DNA from: Camarhynchus parvulus
Lineage: Eukaryota > Chordata > Aves > Passeriformes > Thraupidae
DNA: 64,000 bases
Direction of reading: 5' to 3'
Assembly (NCBI RefSeq): GCF_901933205.1
Contig: NC_044577.1
Coordinates: forward strand, 5,901,321 to 5,965,320
Positions 13,640-27,171 of the stretch are shown one piece after another. The position numbers and the translations under genes were made by a program. The notes under the pieces were generated by a model. The model saw only the letters and a list, made by a program, of their open reading frames with translations. It searched no databases and had not been told where the DNA came from. Each line of letters opens with the position of its first letter. Position 1 is the first letter of the stretch.

Positions 13640-14017
13640 TGCTCAGGCTGGAAAAGGGGAGCTTTGGGATGAATTGTAGCCTTTCAGTGCCTGAAGGGGC
13701 TACAAGAAACAGAGAGAGACTATTTACAAGAGCCTGTAGTGGTAGGACGAGAGGGAATGGATTCAAACTGAAAGAGGTCAGGCTTGGATGGAATATTGGC
13801 AAGAAATTATTCCCTGTGAGGGTGCTGAGGCCCTGGCACAGGCTGCCCAGAGAAGCTGTGGATGCCCCATTCCTGGGAGTGTCCAAGGCCAGGCTGGATG
13901 GGGCTTGGAACACCCTGGGATAGTTAGTGGAAGGTGTCTCTGCCCATGGCAGGGGTGGGAATGAGATGAGCTTTTAGGTCCCTTCCAGCTCAGGCCTTTC
14001 TGTGATTCTATGACTCT
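13640..14017 (+). mobile_element. CR1 LINE 3' end (5'-truncated), sense
   Basis: A typical avian CR1 tail: CAGGCTGGAAAAGGGGAGCT, CCTGAAGGGGCTACAAGAAA, GGTGCTGAGGCCCTGGCACA, GGCTGCCCAGAGAAGCTGTG, then GGGCTTGGAACACCCTGGGA, a CTGCCCATGGCAGGGGTGGG segment, TTAGGTCCCTTCCAGCTCAG, and finally TGTGATTCTATGACTCT. The ATTCTATGA end marks the true 3' terminus, so only the 5' end is truncated. The open frames of about 125 codons on both strands here are part of the element, not genes. Divergence is moderate. Confidence 0.95.
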
Positions 14018-17000
14018 ACTGCCGTCTGAAATGAAAAGCTTTTATACATTGTTATTTTTACAAGACAAACAGTAGAATCTCTGTGGTTTCTGAGATTACA
14101 GGATACATAATTGTCTCCTATTTAGTTTCCATGAACAGAGCACAGAAATGCCACTCTCCCGACTGAGCTGCCATTCACACTTGCCCTCCAAGCCTGTTCT
14201 CTCTGATACATTCTGGCTCTTTTTTATATGCACCTGTATCTGGTAGCACACCTGCAGTATTATTTGTGGGGGTGGAGGAGGGTGCTCAAAGCATTTGGAA
14301 GAATTGGGAAAACAGTTAGATTTTACTGACTATACAGATAATAGAGTCACTATCATTGAACTGGGTATAGATTGGATTTAGCATTTCAGTACTTTGTGGT
14401 TTTTCCCTATGGCACTTAAACAGCTGGTGAGAAATCAATGTCAGGCATTTAGCTGAATTACTTACACAAACAGAAAATGTTATTTGAGCTGGTAATTTTA
14501 GCCTGTATCTCCTTGAATAGGAAACAGTTAAAAATTACCATTGAGCAAAAAAATGGGGATTTGAAGTGTGGACACCTGACTCTGATGTCCTGAAACACAG
14601 AGGGAATAGGTGGAGAGGGTGTTGTTCCATGGAGCTGGGATGAGCACCTCCTCCTGCCTGAGGAACAGGGCCCAAGAGGGAAGTTTGGGTCAGTCACCCA
14701 AGTCTTTGCAGAGCAGCATCATTGAGCAGGGCAAGCATTGCATAACTCATATTTTAAACACAAAGTATTATGCTTTTACAATACTACTGCAAAAATTTTA
14801 AATTCATTCCGCTGCCAAGATTTGCAGTTCTGAGTTAAAAACATGGATGTGAGTTTATACTTGAGATTTTACCAGTTAGAAATATGCTGTTGGAAGTGGT
14901 TATTATTGCATTCATAAGCCAAGAAAAATATTATACAAAATAAATGACAGAAGACCTTGGTAAGGATCACCTGCACATTTTTGCTGTATATGGGCATTAA
15001 TATATTCATTGCAAAATGTGAGTATTGTATTCAAGCATAATTTTGAAATGAGATATTAAGCATTTTCCCAAGGCAAGACCAGGCTTTTCCTAGTCAGAGG
15101 CTTTACTAATCTCAGGAAAAATTCATCTGTGCTCAGCAGGCTGTTAAAATAAATAACCCCAGTTGCAAGGGGTATCAGGACATGGTTCTGCAATTCTTAT
15201 TTTGAGACAAGTGTTGTCTTCCAGATATTTTGAGTGTTGGTAGGTCAAGCAGAAATTTTGTGGGTTGCCAGAAATATTTTTAACAGACTTCCAAAGTGAA
15301 AATTAACAAGGTGGGTGGACTTAGCTGTCTATAAATAGAAAATCTAACGTGTTCAGTGCTCTAAAATATTTTGTCTGGCCAGCAGCTACTGCTCCAGAAA
15401 TGTGTGGGTGTTCTGTAGGTCCTGTCAAATTACAGACACTCCAGAGAATCAAAAATACTGCCTCATCTCTAGGCTTGCTAAGGCAACTGAATCCTATTAT
15501 GTCTTAAAAAATAGTAAATTTTTCTTTAAGGCAGAGAGGAAAGCTGTTCATCACACACAGTTTGAAGGCAGTGATTAATGCCTGACCATAAGTATTACGC
15601 CTTATTATTTCTGAGACAGCAATAAAATGCCAAGAAGGGTGTTTGAAAATGTAAAACATGAATGAGGGAGCAGACTGTTTAAACTGGAGGGCTCCTTCAT
15701 CATATGCAACTAGCAAAAGCTGCTTTTTGTAGACTGCTGTTTGCCCAATGTACTTTGAATGAATATGAGTTTTACTCATTTCTCAGAGTATATGCTGCAT
15801 ATAAAACAGCCTTGGTTAATCATCATTAGAACATGGAAATGGCATTAAAGTACTTTCTAAGTACTTTTCATTACTTTTCTGCATCTTCCAGAAAACTTTT
15901 GGCATAAGCAGAGGTGTAATTCAAGATTAGATGCAGAAAAACAGGGGTAGATATTCTGTAGTTAAAGACCTTAAAATGTTTTCCATAAGCTGCTTCTTGT
16001 ACTGTACTTACTGAGAATTACTCAGCTACATTTTAAAGTTCTTTAAAGGTGATGAAATCAGGGTGATGGAAAGATGCTTTCTACGTGTATCATTTGTATT
16101 CCTTCTGAATTTGCTACATCATTTATGATGGGGTCTTGAAATTATAGTGATCTTGTATGTAAGGAAGTCTGACATTGTAAGTTCAATGAAGATTTACCTG
16201 CCTTGAAAAATAGATGAGTGGATGAGTATTCTTCATCATAAATGCATTATATATAATCATAGCAAACCAGACATTTCATGAAACGGTGCTCAGTGACTCC
16301 AAAGTGCTCCCTTTGACTTGACTCAAGCAAACAAAATTGCATGTGTTCACACTGACAATATAGAGAGCGTGGGCTTTAAGAACACTTAAAATATTGTACA
16401 GAAGCAGGGATATGTCAAAGATGGATATGGACTGACTTTTAGTGACTCTGTGGTTTCCATGTGCATTCTTGGAATGTGGGATTTATTACACATTTTTATC
16501 TAAGAGGCAGGAGTGAAAGACTTTGTGAACTTTGCTGCAGATCATGGAACTGTGCTAAACACCAACTCTCTGTATGCTGCACTTCCAATTAGAGTTATTT
16601 TTAGTGCACATACAGAACTTGGAGAGCCCAAACCCAAGGATGGATCAAAATGCCTCAAAGCAGGGAAAAGTGCTGTATTGAATATCAAGATGAAAATCAA
16701 TCAAATGTGTCTCTGAGAGCTGTGGCCATACACAGAATCTGAGAAGAGATTGGTATTTCTCTGAATTATTGGTGTTTCTCTAGATCCCAGACAGATATTT
16801 CTAGGCCCATTTCACATCTGTCCTGTCACATTACCTTTCTCCTGACCAAGAAATGAGGCCACATTGTGAGTCAGTCCAGTTTCTCTCTGGGCTGCTGAAT
16901 GCTGAAGCTTTCACACTGGCTAAAGCACTCAAGAATATTTTGTTCCATGTTCTTGTGAGGGCAAAGGGACATGGTAATTCTTTCTGAGCTGTTGGTCTTG

Positions 17001-19507
17001 GCTGTTGTCAATGGAGGCAAACTCTGATGCTCTGCAAGTGCTTTTTGAAATGCTTATTGGTATTACATAGTGCTGAAATATTACAATACTGCTGGTATGA
17101 GCATGTGTTAATGTTCATATTCTCACAAAGGGTGTAAGTGCCTTTGATTTGAATGCCTTTGGTAATGTTAGTTCGTTCCTTTTGATAAAGGTAGAACCCA
17201 GGAGCCTTTGTAGAAGAGTCAGCTTTTGGAACCTACCAGGGAACCTGTACTTAGTGCATTTTCAATGTTTATAATGGGAGAAAAAAGAAGGGGGGAAAAG
17301 TTAAAAGTAAGAAGCACTAACAAGAAATTAGTCCTAATCATATTGCTATTCCCGAGGCATAACAGAATTCTGGAAAAATCAAATTGCAGGATGCAAACCT
17401 CGGGTGTCAACTTGTCACTATGTTACATTTAAAGTGGTTATTAAAATCATTATGCTATCAACCTGTGAAGTTTGGGCACACCAAATATAGCAACCTGCTT
17501 AATTGCTCAGTATTTTGCAGTGAGTGAAAGAGAGGGAGGTGGGAGTGGAGAGAACGGTGTGTTTTCAAGGTACCCTAAAAGGCCATTTTTCCTGTGGAGT
17601 AAATTATGCATTTGTTGTTCAAAAAGACTTTAGTCTTTAAATATAAAATATTTTATTAGAAATGCAGCTGCCTTCCTGTCTACATGGCTTAGAAATGGTT
17701 TTATTAAGATCTTCCAACAGCGCAGCACAATGCCCATTGACACGACTTGGTGGTTCTAATAGTGTATTGACACTGCTCTTCTCTTGGGAAATCAGATTAA
17801 AATGAACTGATATTGCCAAAACCACTGTCTAGAATACTTAGGGTCAGGTGTCAAAGTCTAATTTCCCATGGTAGAAAAGCTGGAGAAACTCAGCTGATCT
17901 TAGTTCAGGTTTATATTTGTATAAGGAACAACTTTGTTCCTGGTTATCATGCTGCTAGAGACTTGGCTGTGAAAAGGCTGAAATGTGATTTTAGGATAAA
18001 ACAGTAAATTACAACATTGCTACAGTAACTACAAGCAGGCAATGAAAATATAAATTTGGGGAGTGGAAGAAAAAGACAAAACCCCAAACCTTCACCAATT
18101 AGTTTTGAAGAGCACATTTACTCCAAAAGGTGTGTTGTCTCCATAAAAGTGAAGAATGAGGAAAGAAAAGTAATTTCTCCAAATACTGTAAAGAGTATTT
18201 ACTTTATTTCTTTCTGTTGTTTGTCTCCATTTCTTTAAAACTGGGATTTTTTTCCTTGTCCTGCACCAAACACAAAGCTGATGATGCAGAAGCCACTAAG
18301 GCTCAGTTGGGATGTGGTAACTTCACAGTTACATTCAATGAACTTGCACAATCACTGAATTTTCAAGGTGCCATTCAGATTCAGCTGTGGTTAAGAACTG
18401 GAGGGCAGTCAGTCTTTCTTGCTTACCTGTTATGTTTCTAGGTTAAAAAAAAATGCTGAAAAATTCAGCTGCAAACACTGAAATAATTTACTGGGCATAT
18501 CTCTCCTGTCTGTGGATGTCATCCATCGCAAAATCTTCTATGTATAAAGAGATCTGAGAAAAAAAAAATAAACCTGATCTCCTTTTTCTCAAATATAATT
18601 TTATGGAGATTAGAGCATTGAGAAATGTGACTGGAGGTCAGCATCCACTTTTTTTTTTCCCTTCTGACTGGCAATTTTTGCTATGTCACAATATGATTCA
18701 TTAAGACAAGCAGGTACTCTATGGTTAAAGATGCCAGTTGATTCTTTTCACTACAGGCATTTATTTTCCTGTAAGACTTTCTAGTAGAGTTGTTGCAATT
18801 ATTAGTTGTACATTGCCTACAAGGAAATTAGATGTACTAACAGATACTCCTTTTTGTGTAGATTTTCTCCCTCCTATGGATTTATTATTTAATTTTGGTA
18901 TGTCTCAGTTTAGAACTAGTTAGCACATATGTATAAAAGTTTATTAATATACCCACTTACAAAAAAAATTATTCTGGATACTCTCCCTACTGTGATATGC
19001 CCCCATAATTAATTCAAGCACATTTTCAGAAAACTCATGTTCTTATTGGAAGCTAATAAGATATTTGTAACATAAACATGAACTTTGTTCCCCTGAAAGT
19101 TCTTGGCATCTCTCTCTTGAAGGCAAACTGTCATTTTCTACGTGTTTGTACAGTCCTGGTGCCAGCAGATGGCCCTTACTGGCATTCCATTGTCACATCT
19201 ATATAAATGTAAATTATTGTCTTTAAGGAAGTGACTGAAGTAGGAAACTTTTCTTATGAAATCTCAGACAAAGTCAGCCCACAATGAATTTCAGCATTTG
19301 CCTTATGACATCCATTTAAGAAAGCTGATTTGCTTTCTGTGAGTAGCTGTCAGAGATAAAACTGGCCCTTTATCTCTCAGCTGATACGAAGCTTCATTCT
19401 AATACAAAAACCATGTGAAGATTATAATTAAACAGAAGCAAATAACTGAAAAAAAATGCCCATCTTCTTTGGAAGGAAGGAAAAAGAAATTTCAGGTTTT
19501 GAGAAAC

Positions 19508-19600
19508 TGGTCTAGTGGAAGAGGTGTCATGTGCTGATGGCAGGGGTTTGGAACGAGATGATGTTTAAGGTCCCTTCCAACCCAAACCATTTTCTCATTC
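19508..19600 (+). mobile_element. Short CR1 LINE 3'-end fragment, sense
   Basis: CTGGTCTAGTGGAAGAGGTG, then GATGGCAGGGGTTTGGAACG, AGATGATGTTTAAGGTCCCT and TCCAACCCAAACCATTTTCT match the last about 90 bp of avian CR1. The terminal ATTCTATGA units have decayed to a TTCTCATTCG-like sequence. It is a severely 5'-truncated copy. Confidence 0.9.
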
Positions 19601-22600
19601 GAAATTGTGCCATGTTTGTGTTGTTTTCATTAGTCCCAATCTTCATTTATTTTAGTTGCTCAGATTGCACCTAGAAAATCACATAAGCTGTTAAAGCCAG
19701 CAGTGTTACCTTCCCGTTCCTGTGAAATAAAGGCAGAGTAAAAGGGCATGGTTGGACTGAGGGAGGGGGGTGGAAGCTGCTAGGGAAGCAACAGGCAGTG
19801 CTGCAGTGGCAGTAAAAGATAGGGCTTTGTTGGTATGGCCTGTTTGGCTATATGAATTTATAAATTCATTGAGAAAAGGTTCAAATCCACTTCCAAGTTG
19901 GTGGTTCAGAGCAGAGTGGCTGGTGTGTTGGTGGGTGGGTGCCTGAGGGTGCTCTGTCTCTGGGTTCCTCAGTGCCCTTTGAAGGCTCCTTTATAGGAAT
20001 CCTATTATATGCTGAGGCCTGTTGATTTGCAGTGCCATTCTGATTCTCAGGCAGAGGTAATTGAATGTAGCATCTTCTGCACTATTTTTTGCCTTTACTC
20101 CTTGTGGTGGTGCTCCTTAGGAGTGTTGGGATAAGGGAGAAAGACAAGGGACAACAAATTATCCATTTCCTTTTGCCAGTTAATTTTATCTTCTCAGGTT
20201 TGGCTCCATCAGCTGTAATTTGATTGTCATGCAGCATCTCAAAACCTGCTTGCTTTGGAGTAACAAGTGTTCTTACAGTAAACTATTCCTTTAGATTGAG
20301 CGTTCAAGATGCTTGCTCAGCCTCTCTTGAGCTTTGGTTAGAAATACAAACCCTGAATCAATGTCCAAGGGGAGCAGTAGTTTCTGAAGAGGGAGTGTGG
20401 CTGCTGTCTAAAGCAAATAGCCCAAGCTGATTTTGTGCATCACTTTCTCCCACTGCACTTGACCCCAGCACATTTTGGAGCAGGCAGGTCCTCCTTATTT
20501 CATCAGTGCCATAGTTAAAGACAGTGGCCTGTCAGCTTGTTCCTTGCTGAGGTCAAACACCTTAAATGGAGTGGGACATCAGCATGATCAGATCTAAATT
20601 GTTTGCTGCACCAATTTCTAGCTGTATTGTAGTTTAATATCACATCTCCCGGTTTCCTTGCAGGTGTAAAAGACACATGTGGTGTCGGGGGAACAGAGGG
20701 GAATAAAGTGGTGAAGAGTTAAGGTTTCAGCCAGATGATTACTGATCTGAACTTCCAGACCAGGGAGAGCTGTGCAGGCATGGATTGCAGAGCTCTGCCA
20801 TTTATTGACTGAATTCACTGGTTTAGAATAGAGTTATTTTAACAAGGTTTTTGAAGGAAATGTTGGTGATGCAGCAATACAAGCGTTCAATACGTCTATG
20901 GAAACCCAAAGTACCTCTTCAGAAATATTTCAGAAAAATATCAGCATTTCAAGACAGTTACATCATTTAAAATAGACTGTGGAGCAAGTTCCATGATCCT
21001 GTTCCACAATTCTTGATCCACACAGAAATCTGCTGAACAATATCAGTTGTTACAACTTTTTTCTGATTATAGCCTGGTGCTACGTTTCTATATAAAGTTA
21101 AAGCTCCCAAAACTGCAGCTCTTGCCCCAAATATGTAATAGCACATTTTAAACAATAAAAGGGGGCTGCAATTTGAGTCTTAAGGTTGCCTTCAGAAAGG
21201 GCTAAACTCACTTAAGTCTTGTCTTGCTTGCTGTTTTTGTGAGCATCACATTGCAGGAGACTATTATGGACAAAGAGACTGTTTGTGTGTTAGGGCTGGG
21301 CAGTCCTACAGAATTCAAATGTTTTGCTCCAGATACTTCCTTCATATCTAGACAAAGAAATTAGCAAAAAATTGTTCTTCAAAATGGGGATATCATCTGT
21401 AGTTCCCCGAGACTGAGCTTTCACATCTTCACTAACTAGCTTCAAGGTCTCAGCTTTCCCTGAGAGATCTGGTTCTAACAGGTTGGATTCTATAATTTAG
21501 AAAAAAAAATCTTCCCAACATAAAAGCTATGCAAACTTCTAAACAGAATTTCATACATACAGAGCTGAGAAGAAAATGCAAACATTGTAAGTTTGGTAAT
21601 TCAACACATCCTGTTGATGGAGAGTTTAGAGGGGTTTTTTTTTGCTTTGATGTATTACAGATTTTATCAGTCCTGATCAAATCTGTGATTTATATGCTAA
21701 AGAAAGTTAGTATCTGTAGTTCATCAGCACTTTTCTTTCCCTAAGTCAGTCTGTTCTCTTTTATTGAGAAGCTTTTCTTTGCCATTAAAAATGGACTGAA
21801 TCTGTGCTCTGCCAAACAATTGGAATAAGAGGTGGCTGAATGAACAGCCCTTAGTTCTCCCCTGTTACCTGGATATAAATGGCAAGGAAAAATCAGCTTC
21901 AATGGGCTTTAGAAAGGTGTGAAATGAGAGAAGAAAGATTTCCAGGAGACCTCCTTCATTTGGTTGGTTTGTGTTTCAGAAAAGCTGCCTGAGAGCCCAC
22001 CCCTGTACAGGCTCTGGGAAGGCAGCTCCTTTTTGTGCTTTAATTAGTGGAAAGGTAAACACTGTTTTCTAGGTAGGTTTTGGCAACTCCTCAGCCTTTC
22101 ATTCACACTTGTTTTCAGTTGCCACTCTGCGAGAGAGCTGCAGCATGCTTGGGGCTCTTTTAGAGCCTTGACAGAAAAAGTAACTGATGTCCCAAGCATG
22201 GCAATCCTCCGAGCCTCCAGCCGTGCTGTCGGAAAAGGCTTTTTGCCTTTTACCTGTACCTTAAATAGCTGAATCAAGGGGCAGGGATCTGCTGGGAGCC
22301 ATTGCCTCAGCATCCATACAGGAGGCTTCATTACTGCCCTTGAATTTTTGCAGGTTCAAACCATTTTTCTAGGTGCTCTTACGCGTCATATTTACATATT
22401 TTAAATAAGGAAATCTGTTCATCCCAAATATATCACTTATAATCAACTGTTGCTAGTTTATGTAATTCATACAACCTGGAATAAGTCCAATCTGAAGTGC
22501 AGTCTTTAAAATGATGTTGAAATGAAATCTGTAAAATTGCTTTTCCATGATGAATGCAGGCATGGATGATTTCTTTTTAAAACAGAGATAAAATTAAGGT

Positions 22601-22615
22601 TGTTACTTGTGTTCA

Positions 22616-22709
22616 CTCTGCTGTTTTCATACTAAAACCCATGGAAAGACCACACAGTAATCAACTGTTGGAGTCAGCTCTTGCACAAGTGTAGCTTTTG
22701 CAGTACATC
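22616..22709 (+). repeat. Unclassified dispersed repeat, copy 1
   Basis: This 94-bp segment, starting CTCTGCTGTTTTCATACTAA and ending TTTTGCAGTACATC, aligns without gaps to 26655-26748. By hand count 81 of 94 positions agree. Weaker similarity continues about 35 bp upstream (an ATAAAATTAA stretch). I do not recognise it as CR1, LTR or a known SINE, and it has no open frame of note. Confidence 0.75.
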
Positions 22710-24713
22710 TTTAGTTGGATTCAGGTCTGAAATGAAACCATCTGAAGCAAGTCTCATTTTGTGTGGCATTTAACAAGTGTGAGATGATAATTGCTGTCAC
22801 TGAAGCATGACTGCTTTTGTAATGAATACTTTCTGCCAGCGGTCAGAGTACGTAGCTCTGTGTGTGTAACGCAACATGCTTCAATCTTAAAATAATTAGT
22901 AAATTTGCAGTTGAATTTATTGTTCAGTGAAGTTCTATTTCACAGAGGTTCTGCCTTCTACAGTCAAATGATCAGTGTTTGCTTTTAATTACGTAGCACT
23001 GGAGAGATCCTTGTACACCTTTTCCTGTAATGGCATTGTGCTTCCAAATAGTTATGTGGATAATCAAATCTGGAGAGCACGGCTTTAAACTGGGTAGTGA
23101 AGTGAAGTGCTAGCCCAGCACATCACGTTTTCTCCCCTGTACTGTTCCGTCAAATCCATATTATCTGATTTTACAGTGGCTCTCTTGTATTTAGGTGGGA
23201 TTGTTTGACTCCTTCACCTTTCCATTGATCTTGCCCATGGATGATACTGGTGTCACCTTTCTGCTCGTGTATAAGTCAATACCTTCAGCAGTAGATTAAG
23301 AGCTACTCCCCTCTGGCTGGAAAAAACAAATTAAGTACAAGAGGCTGGTTTTGCCTTCTGGTGCTCCTGTGCCAGCAGCAGAGCTGGTGGGATGCTCGTT
23401 ACTGTGTGCGAGGGCTGCAGAAACATTGTCAGCTTTCTCCTGGCATTAATAAATGCCAACATGCATGCCATGATCCTCTGTTCAAAAATGCTTCCCCCAA
23501 ACTCAACCCAGTGCTGAAACAATAAAAAGCAAAATTAGAAGTGCGAATGTGTATCTATGTATGTAAAATCTTGTATATGTGTCACTTTTGGAGAAGGAAC
23601 AAGACTTGAAAGTCTAAAATTTTGTCATCATTATATAATCAGAGATTTTTTGAAACATTATTTTAATGTTCCAGAGATAGGAACCCAAACCATAACATAG
23701 TAAAGAATCATAATAAATATTACTGTAATTGAAATAATAAAAAACCTGTAACAGAACCTTCTCAAAATAAGATAATTGAAGTGAGGAATGAAATGCCATA
23801 TTTTGTAGGACAGAAGTGTTATTTGTGTTTTTTTTCAAGAACATTTCTGCCTGTCCTTCTGATGTGGTCAGCTGCCCAAAATAAAGATTGAATCAACCAA
23901 TACTGGTGCCAGGGAGCTCTGAAATTATGCAAGCGGGCATTTCAATATTAAGAATTTGCATTTTTACTGTTGCACTGTTTTCTCTACTACTTCTCTTTGT
24001 GACTCTGTTACATTTAAAAGCATTTAAAAATGCTTTGTTTAACAATTATTTATATGAAATAAAGAATACTATGATTAGAATCAGGTTGGGAGGGGAAAAA
24101 GTATTTGTTAACGGAAAAATTAAAAGCTTCATGCTAGTAAATATCTTACCTATTTATGAGAGAAAATAGTGTAGGAAAGCTTTTTTAAAGGTCAGTGAAT
24201 TTCTATGAAATTGTTCTGTTCTCATTGCCTTTAAAATTAAGTGTGCAAGGTGAAGATTAAAACCTGTATGTTCAGTGGCTGAATTGCCCTTTAAAGCAGA
24301 AGTCAAACACTGGCCCCAGAAAGAGAAAGGATTGAAAACTTTTGGCTTCTTCCTTCCACTTTTTCAGGAGCTGTTTTTCACAGCACTAATTTCATATACA
24401 CCTCCCTTGGCAAGGTATTTCCAGGAAGGAAGCAGTCTCCATGTAGAGAATGTATAAATACCATCAACATAATCTTTAAAGGTGAGTCTGCTAGTGCTTG
24501 GTAATTCCTAAAGGAAGCCAGCTAAGGAAAATATGTAACCCATCCGTGTCATGCTGTGGCACAGGGCTTTGCCTGCCTTACACCAGGTAGAAATCCCCCT
24601 TCCTTCCTTTCCTGTCAGAAAGATTGAGTTGGCCAAAGAAAGGCTGCCTTTTAGTAAAGGTAAAAAACAATACTTCAACAGCTTTCTTGAAAAGACTGAA
24701 CAGAATTATTTTA

Positions 24714-24783
24714 AAAACCCAAAGCTGTGACCACCGTCACACCTCATTTTGAAAACCCAAAGTGGTGACCACCATCACAGCTC
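24714..24783 (+). repeat. Tandem duplication, two units of about 38 bp
   Basis: Unit one, AAACCCAAAGCTGTGACCAC with CGTCACACCTC, is followed after TTTTG by unit two, AAACCCAAAGTGGTGACCAC with CATCACAGCTC. Each unit holds a short inverted repeat: TGTGAC-CACC-GTCACA in unit one, weaker in unit two. Confidence 0.8.
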
Positions 24784-25660
24784 CTGTGTTTGCATCATTT
24801 GCTCTTCTGTGATTACTGAGCTGGAAATCCCAGTTTTAAGGTGCTGGGGACACAGTCGTGAAAAAATGTTTCAAAAATCTCACGAATTCAGGATGCAGAA
24901 AATATTATTATAATCAACAGCTGTGTCTCACATTCTCAAGGAAGGAGTACAAATAAAGGCAGGATACTGCTGAGCATTGATTCTTTTCTATGTGCTTTCA
25001 GCTTCTTTTTGAGAACACAAATTGTCATTCACTGCCTGCTAAAATCCCTGTTTTTCTACTATTGTTGTTAAGGCATTTTTTAAAAGACAAGATTGCTAAC
25101 AGCTGCAGCACCTGTTAAATTTTCATATCACCATTAAAGGGATGAGTAATTTATTAATCTAGTTTAGATTAGAATGACCTTTTCTTTTCTTTGTATTAAA
25201 CTCCCTTCCCTGAAAAATTAGTGTTTTTTCTCCAGGTTGTTTGTATTGATTACTAGTGCTGGTATTTATTCATAATTAGAAGTACAGTAGGCAAGAGAGC
25301 CATTTTTTAAAGCTTGATCTAAAGCCTTCTGGCATTTTTATTTCACTCTCCTTTCATAATAAACCTTATTAAAAGCCTGTAAATAGAGGGCATGTACTTT
25401 CTAAAGAGCTGTAAGAAAATTAAATGGGCCCAACTGGTTTTCAAAATTTTGGGCTAACCCCCTCCAAAATGTTGTGGCTGGTACAAGAGTGCAGTCAGTC
25501 ATTTTGCTGGGACCTTGGACAGTCTCTATATCAAAATGCAACTTTGATCACAGCAGTATCGCACAAACTCCAGCCAAGAACCAGCTTTGTCCTGATTTTT
25601 GATGTTAAAATTACAACTTTCTCTTTGGGAAAGTAATTATTTCTTTTTTATCCCCCCTTT

Positions 25661-25680
25661 CTTTTTTTTTTTTTTTTTTG
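25661..25680 (+). repeat. Poly(T) tract
   Basis: About 19 T following a pyrimidine-rich stretch (TTTTTTATCCCCCCTTTC). It could be the reversed tail of a retroposon, but no body is recognised downstream. Confidence 0.75.
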
Positions 25681-26654
25681 ATGTTACATGAGACAGACTC
25701 GAGCAGCCAAATATTAGAAAGATTAGAAAGAAGCAATTTGGCTTAGAAAGAACTCTATAGATTGTGGAGGGTGACAGAAGCTGTCAGTATTGATTTTCTG
25801 CCACTTTCCTGTTTGACCTTTTGGATTGCAGCGGGCGCTCTTAAGAGGATTTAGCTTGTACCAAATTAAAGATATCACAGAACAATTGCTGACTCATATT
25901 GTGGAAGCTGGCTGAGCTCTGCTGCCATCAGTGCAGGGCCATGGTCATTACTTGATTTAATGTGCTCTTGGGGATCAAGTTGTTTGAAAAGCTGCTTATG
26001 AAAACAAGGCTGATGATGATAAATGAAGTTGCCACCTAGTTTATTCTCTCACACATGCATGTGTGTATTTAAACATACTGTTTTAAACTTCTGCATGTGA
26101 AATTTGACATGAAAAGCGATCAAAATATACATCAAAAATTCAGATAAAACAGTGCTTTAAATATGCATCTATAAAAGCTTCATTTTCACTGTTGAGGATG
26201 AAATTGGGACAAAAATCCTAAGTGCTTTGTCTTCATTTTACACCTCCTGGCAGCAACTTGACACAAAACTTCAATGTGGACTTCCTCTGCTGAGTACCCT
26301 TCCACCCTGTTTGGAGGAAATAGATTGCTTGTCTGGAGTAGTTCAAATACTTTAATCTCATTTAATATTAATGAAGTATTTTGCTATATGATGGAATTCA
26401 GTGTGTGGAAATAGTTATTTTTTCACTGGATTCCCAGAATGCATAGAATAAATATAGAAATATAATAAATAGGTGAATTCTTTCTCATTGTTAGAACAAT
26501 TTTAAGAAGCAACATGTTAGTATGCAGTTTTTTGTTTGATAAACTGTGCACTAGATTAATGTATATTAAAATAGCACAGGAATATTGATCTGGAAGAGCT
26601 GTCTGTGCTGAGTGTTTCGTTTTAAAATAAAATTAAAGTAGTTATTTGTATTTG

Positions 26655-26748
26655 CTCTGCTGTTTTCATACTAAAACCCATGAAAAGACCTCTTGGTAAC
26701 CAGCTGTTGGAGTGAGCTATTGCAGCAGTGTGGCCTTTGCAGTACATC
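26655..26748 (+). repeat. Unclassified dispersed repeat, copy 2
   Basis: Same orientation as copy 1 and 4039 bp further on. The best-kept parts are CTGCTGTTTTCATACTAAAA near the start, CTGTTGGAGT in the middle and TTTGCAGTACATC at the end. A local duplication and an interspersed repeat both remain possible. Confidence 0.75.
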
Positions 26749-27171
26749 ATGCCCTGCGTGCGTGCATCTGAATGTATACATGAAATGGCAAACCCATGTC
26801 AGCCTCAATTAACAGAGAGGCAAAGAACTCAGGAGTTTATGTATATTTCAATAATGTAGGGTCTAATGGAAAAGAAAAACAGGCTGCACTCTGAGGATGC
26901 TGCTCATTAATATTGTAGGATCCATAGCTGAGTCTCAAGCCCAGAGGAAGTCAGTTTGTGCTGCAGTTGCTCTGCTTTCCTGAAGAACCCAGTCTAAGAT
27001 CCAAAGACATTCAAGCTTTGGGCATACATATATTTTTGTCCACTCATTGTTTTCAGTAGGCTGTGCTAAGCTCTGTATCCAGACTGTCAGGTTGTTTCTT
27101 TTGTAAATAGCCATATTGTGTTGATATAAAATGTTGTTGCTTTACTACCAACTGTGGCTAAGCTGCAGTGC

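Noticed and set aside
13524..13923. Open frames of 125-129 codons on both strands
   Set aside because: They lie inside a CR1 3' end, a non-coding region of that element.
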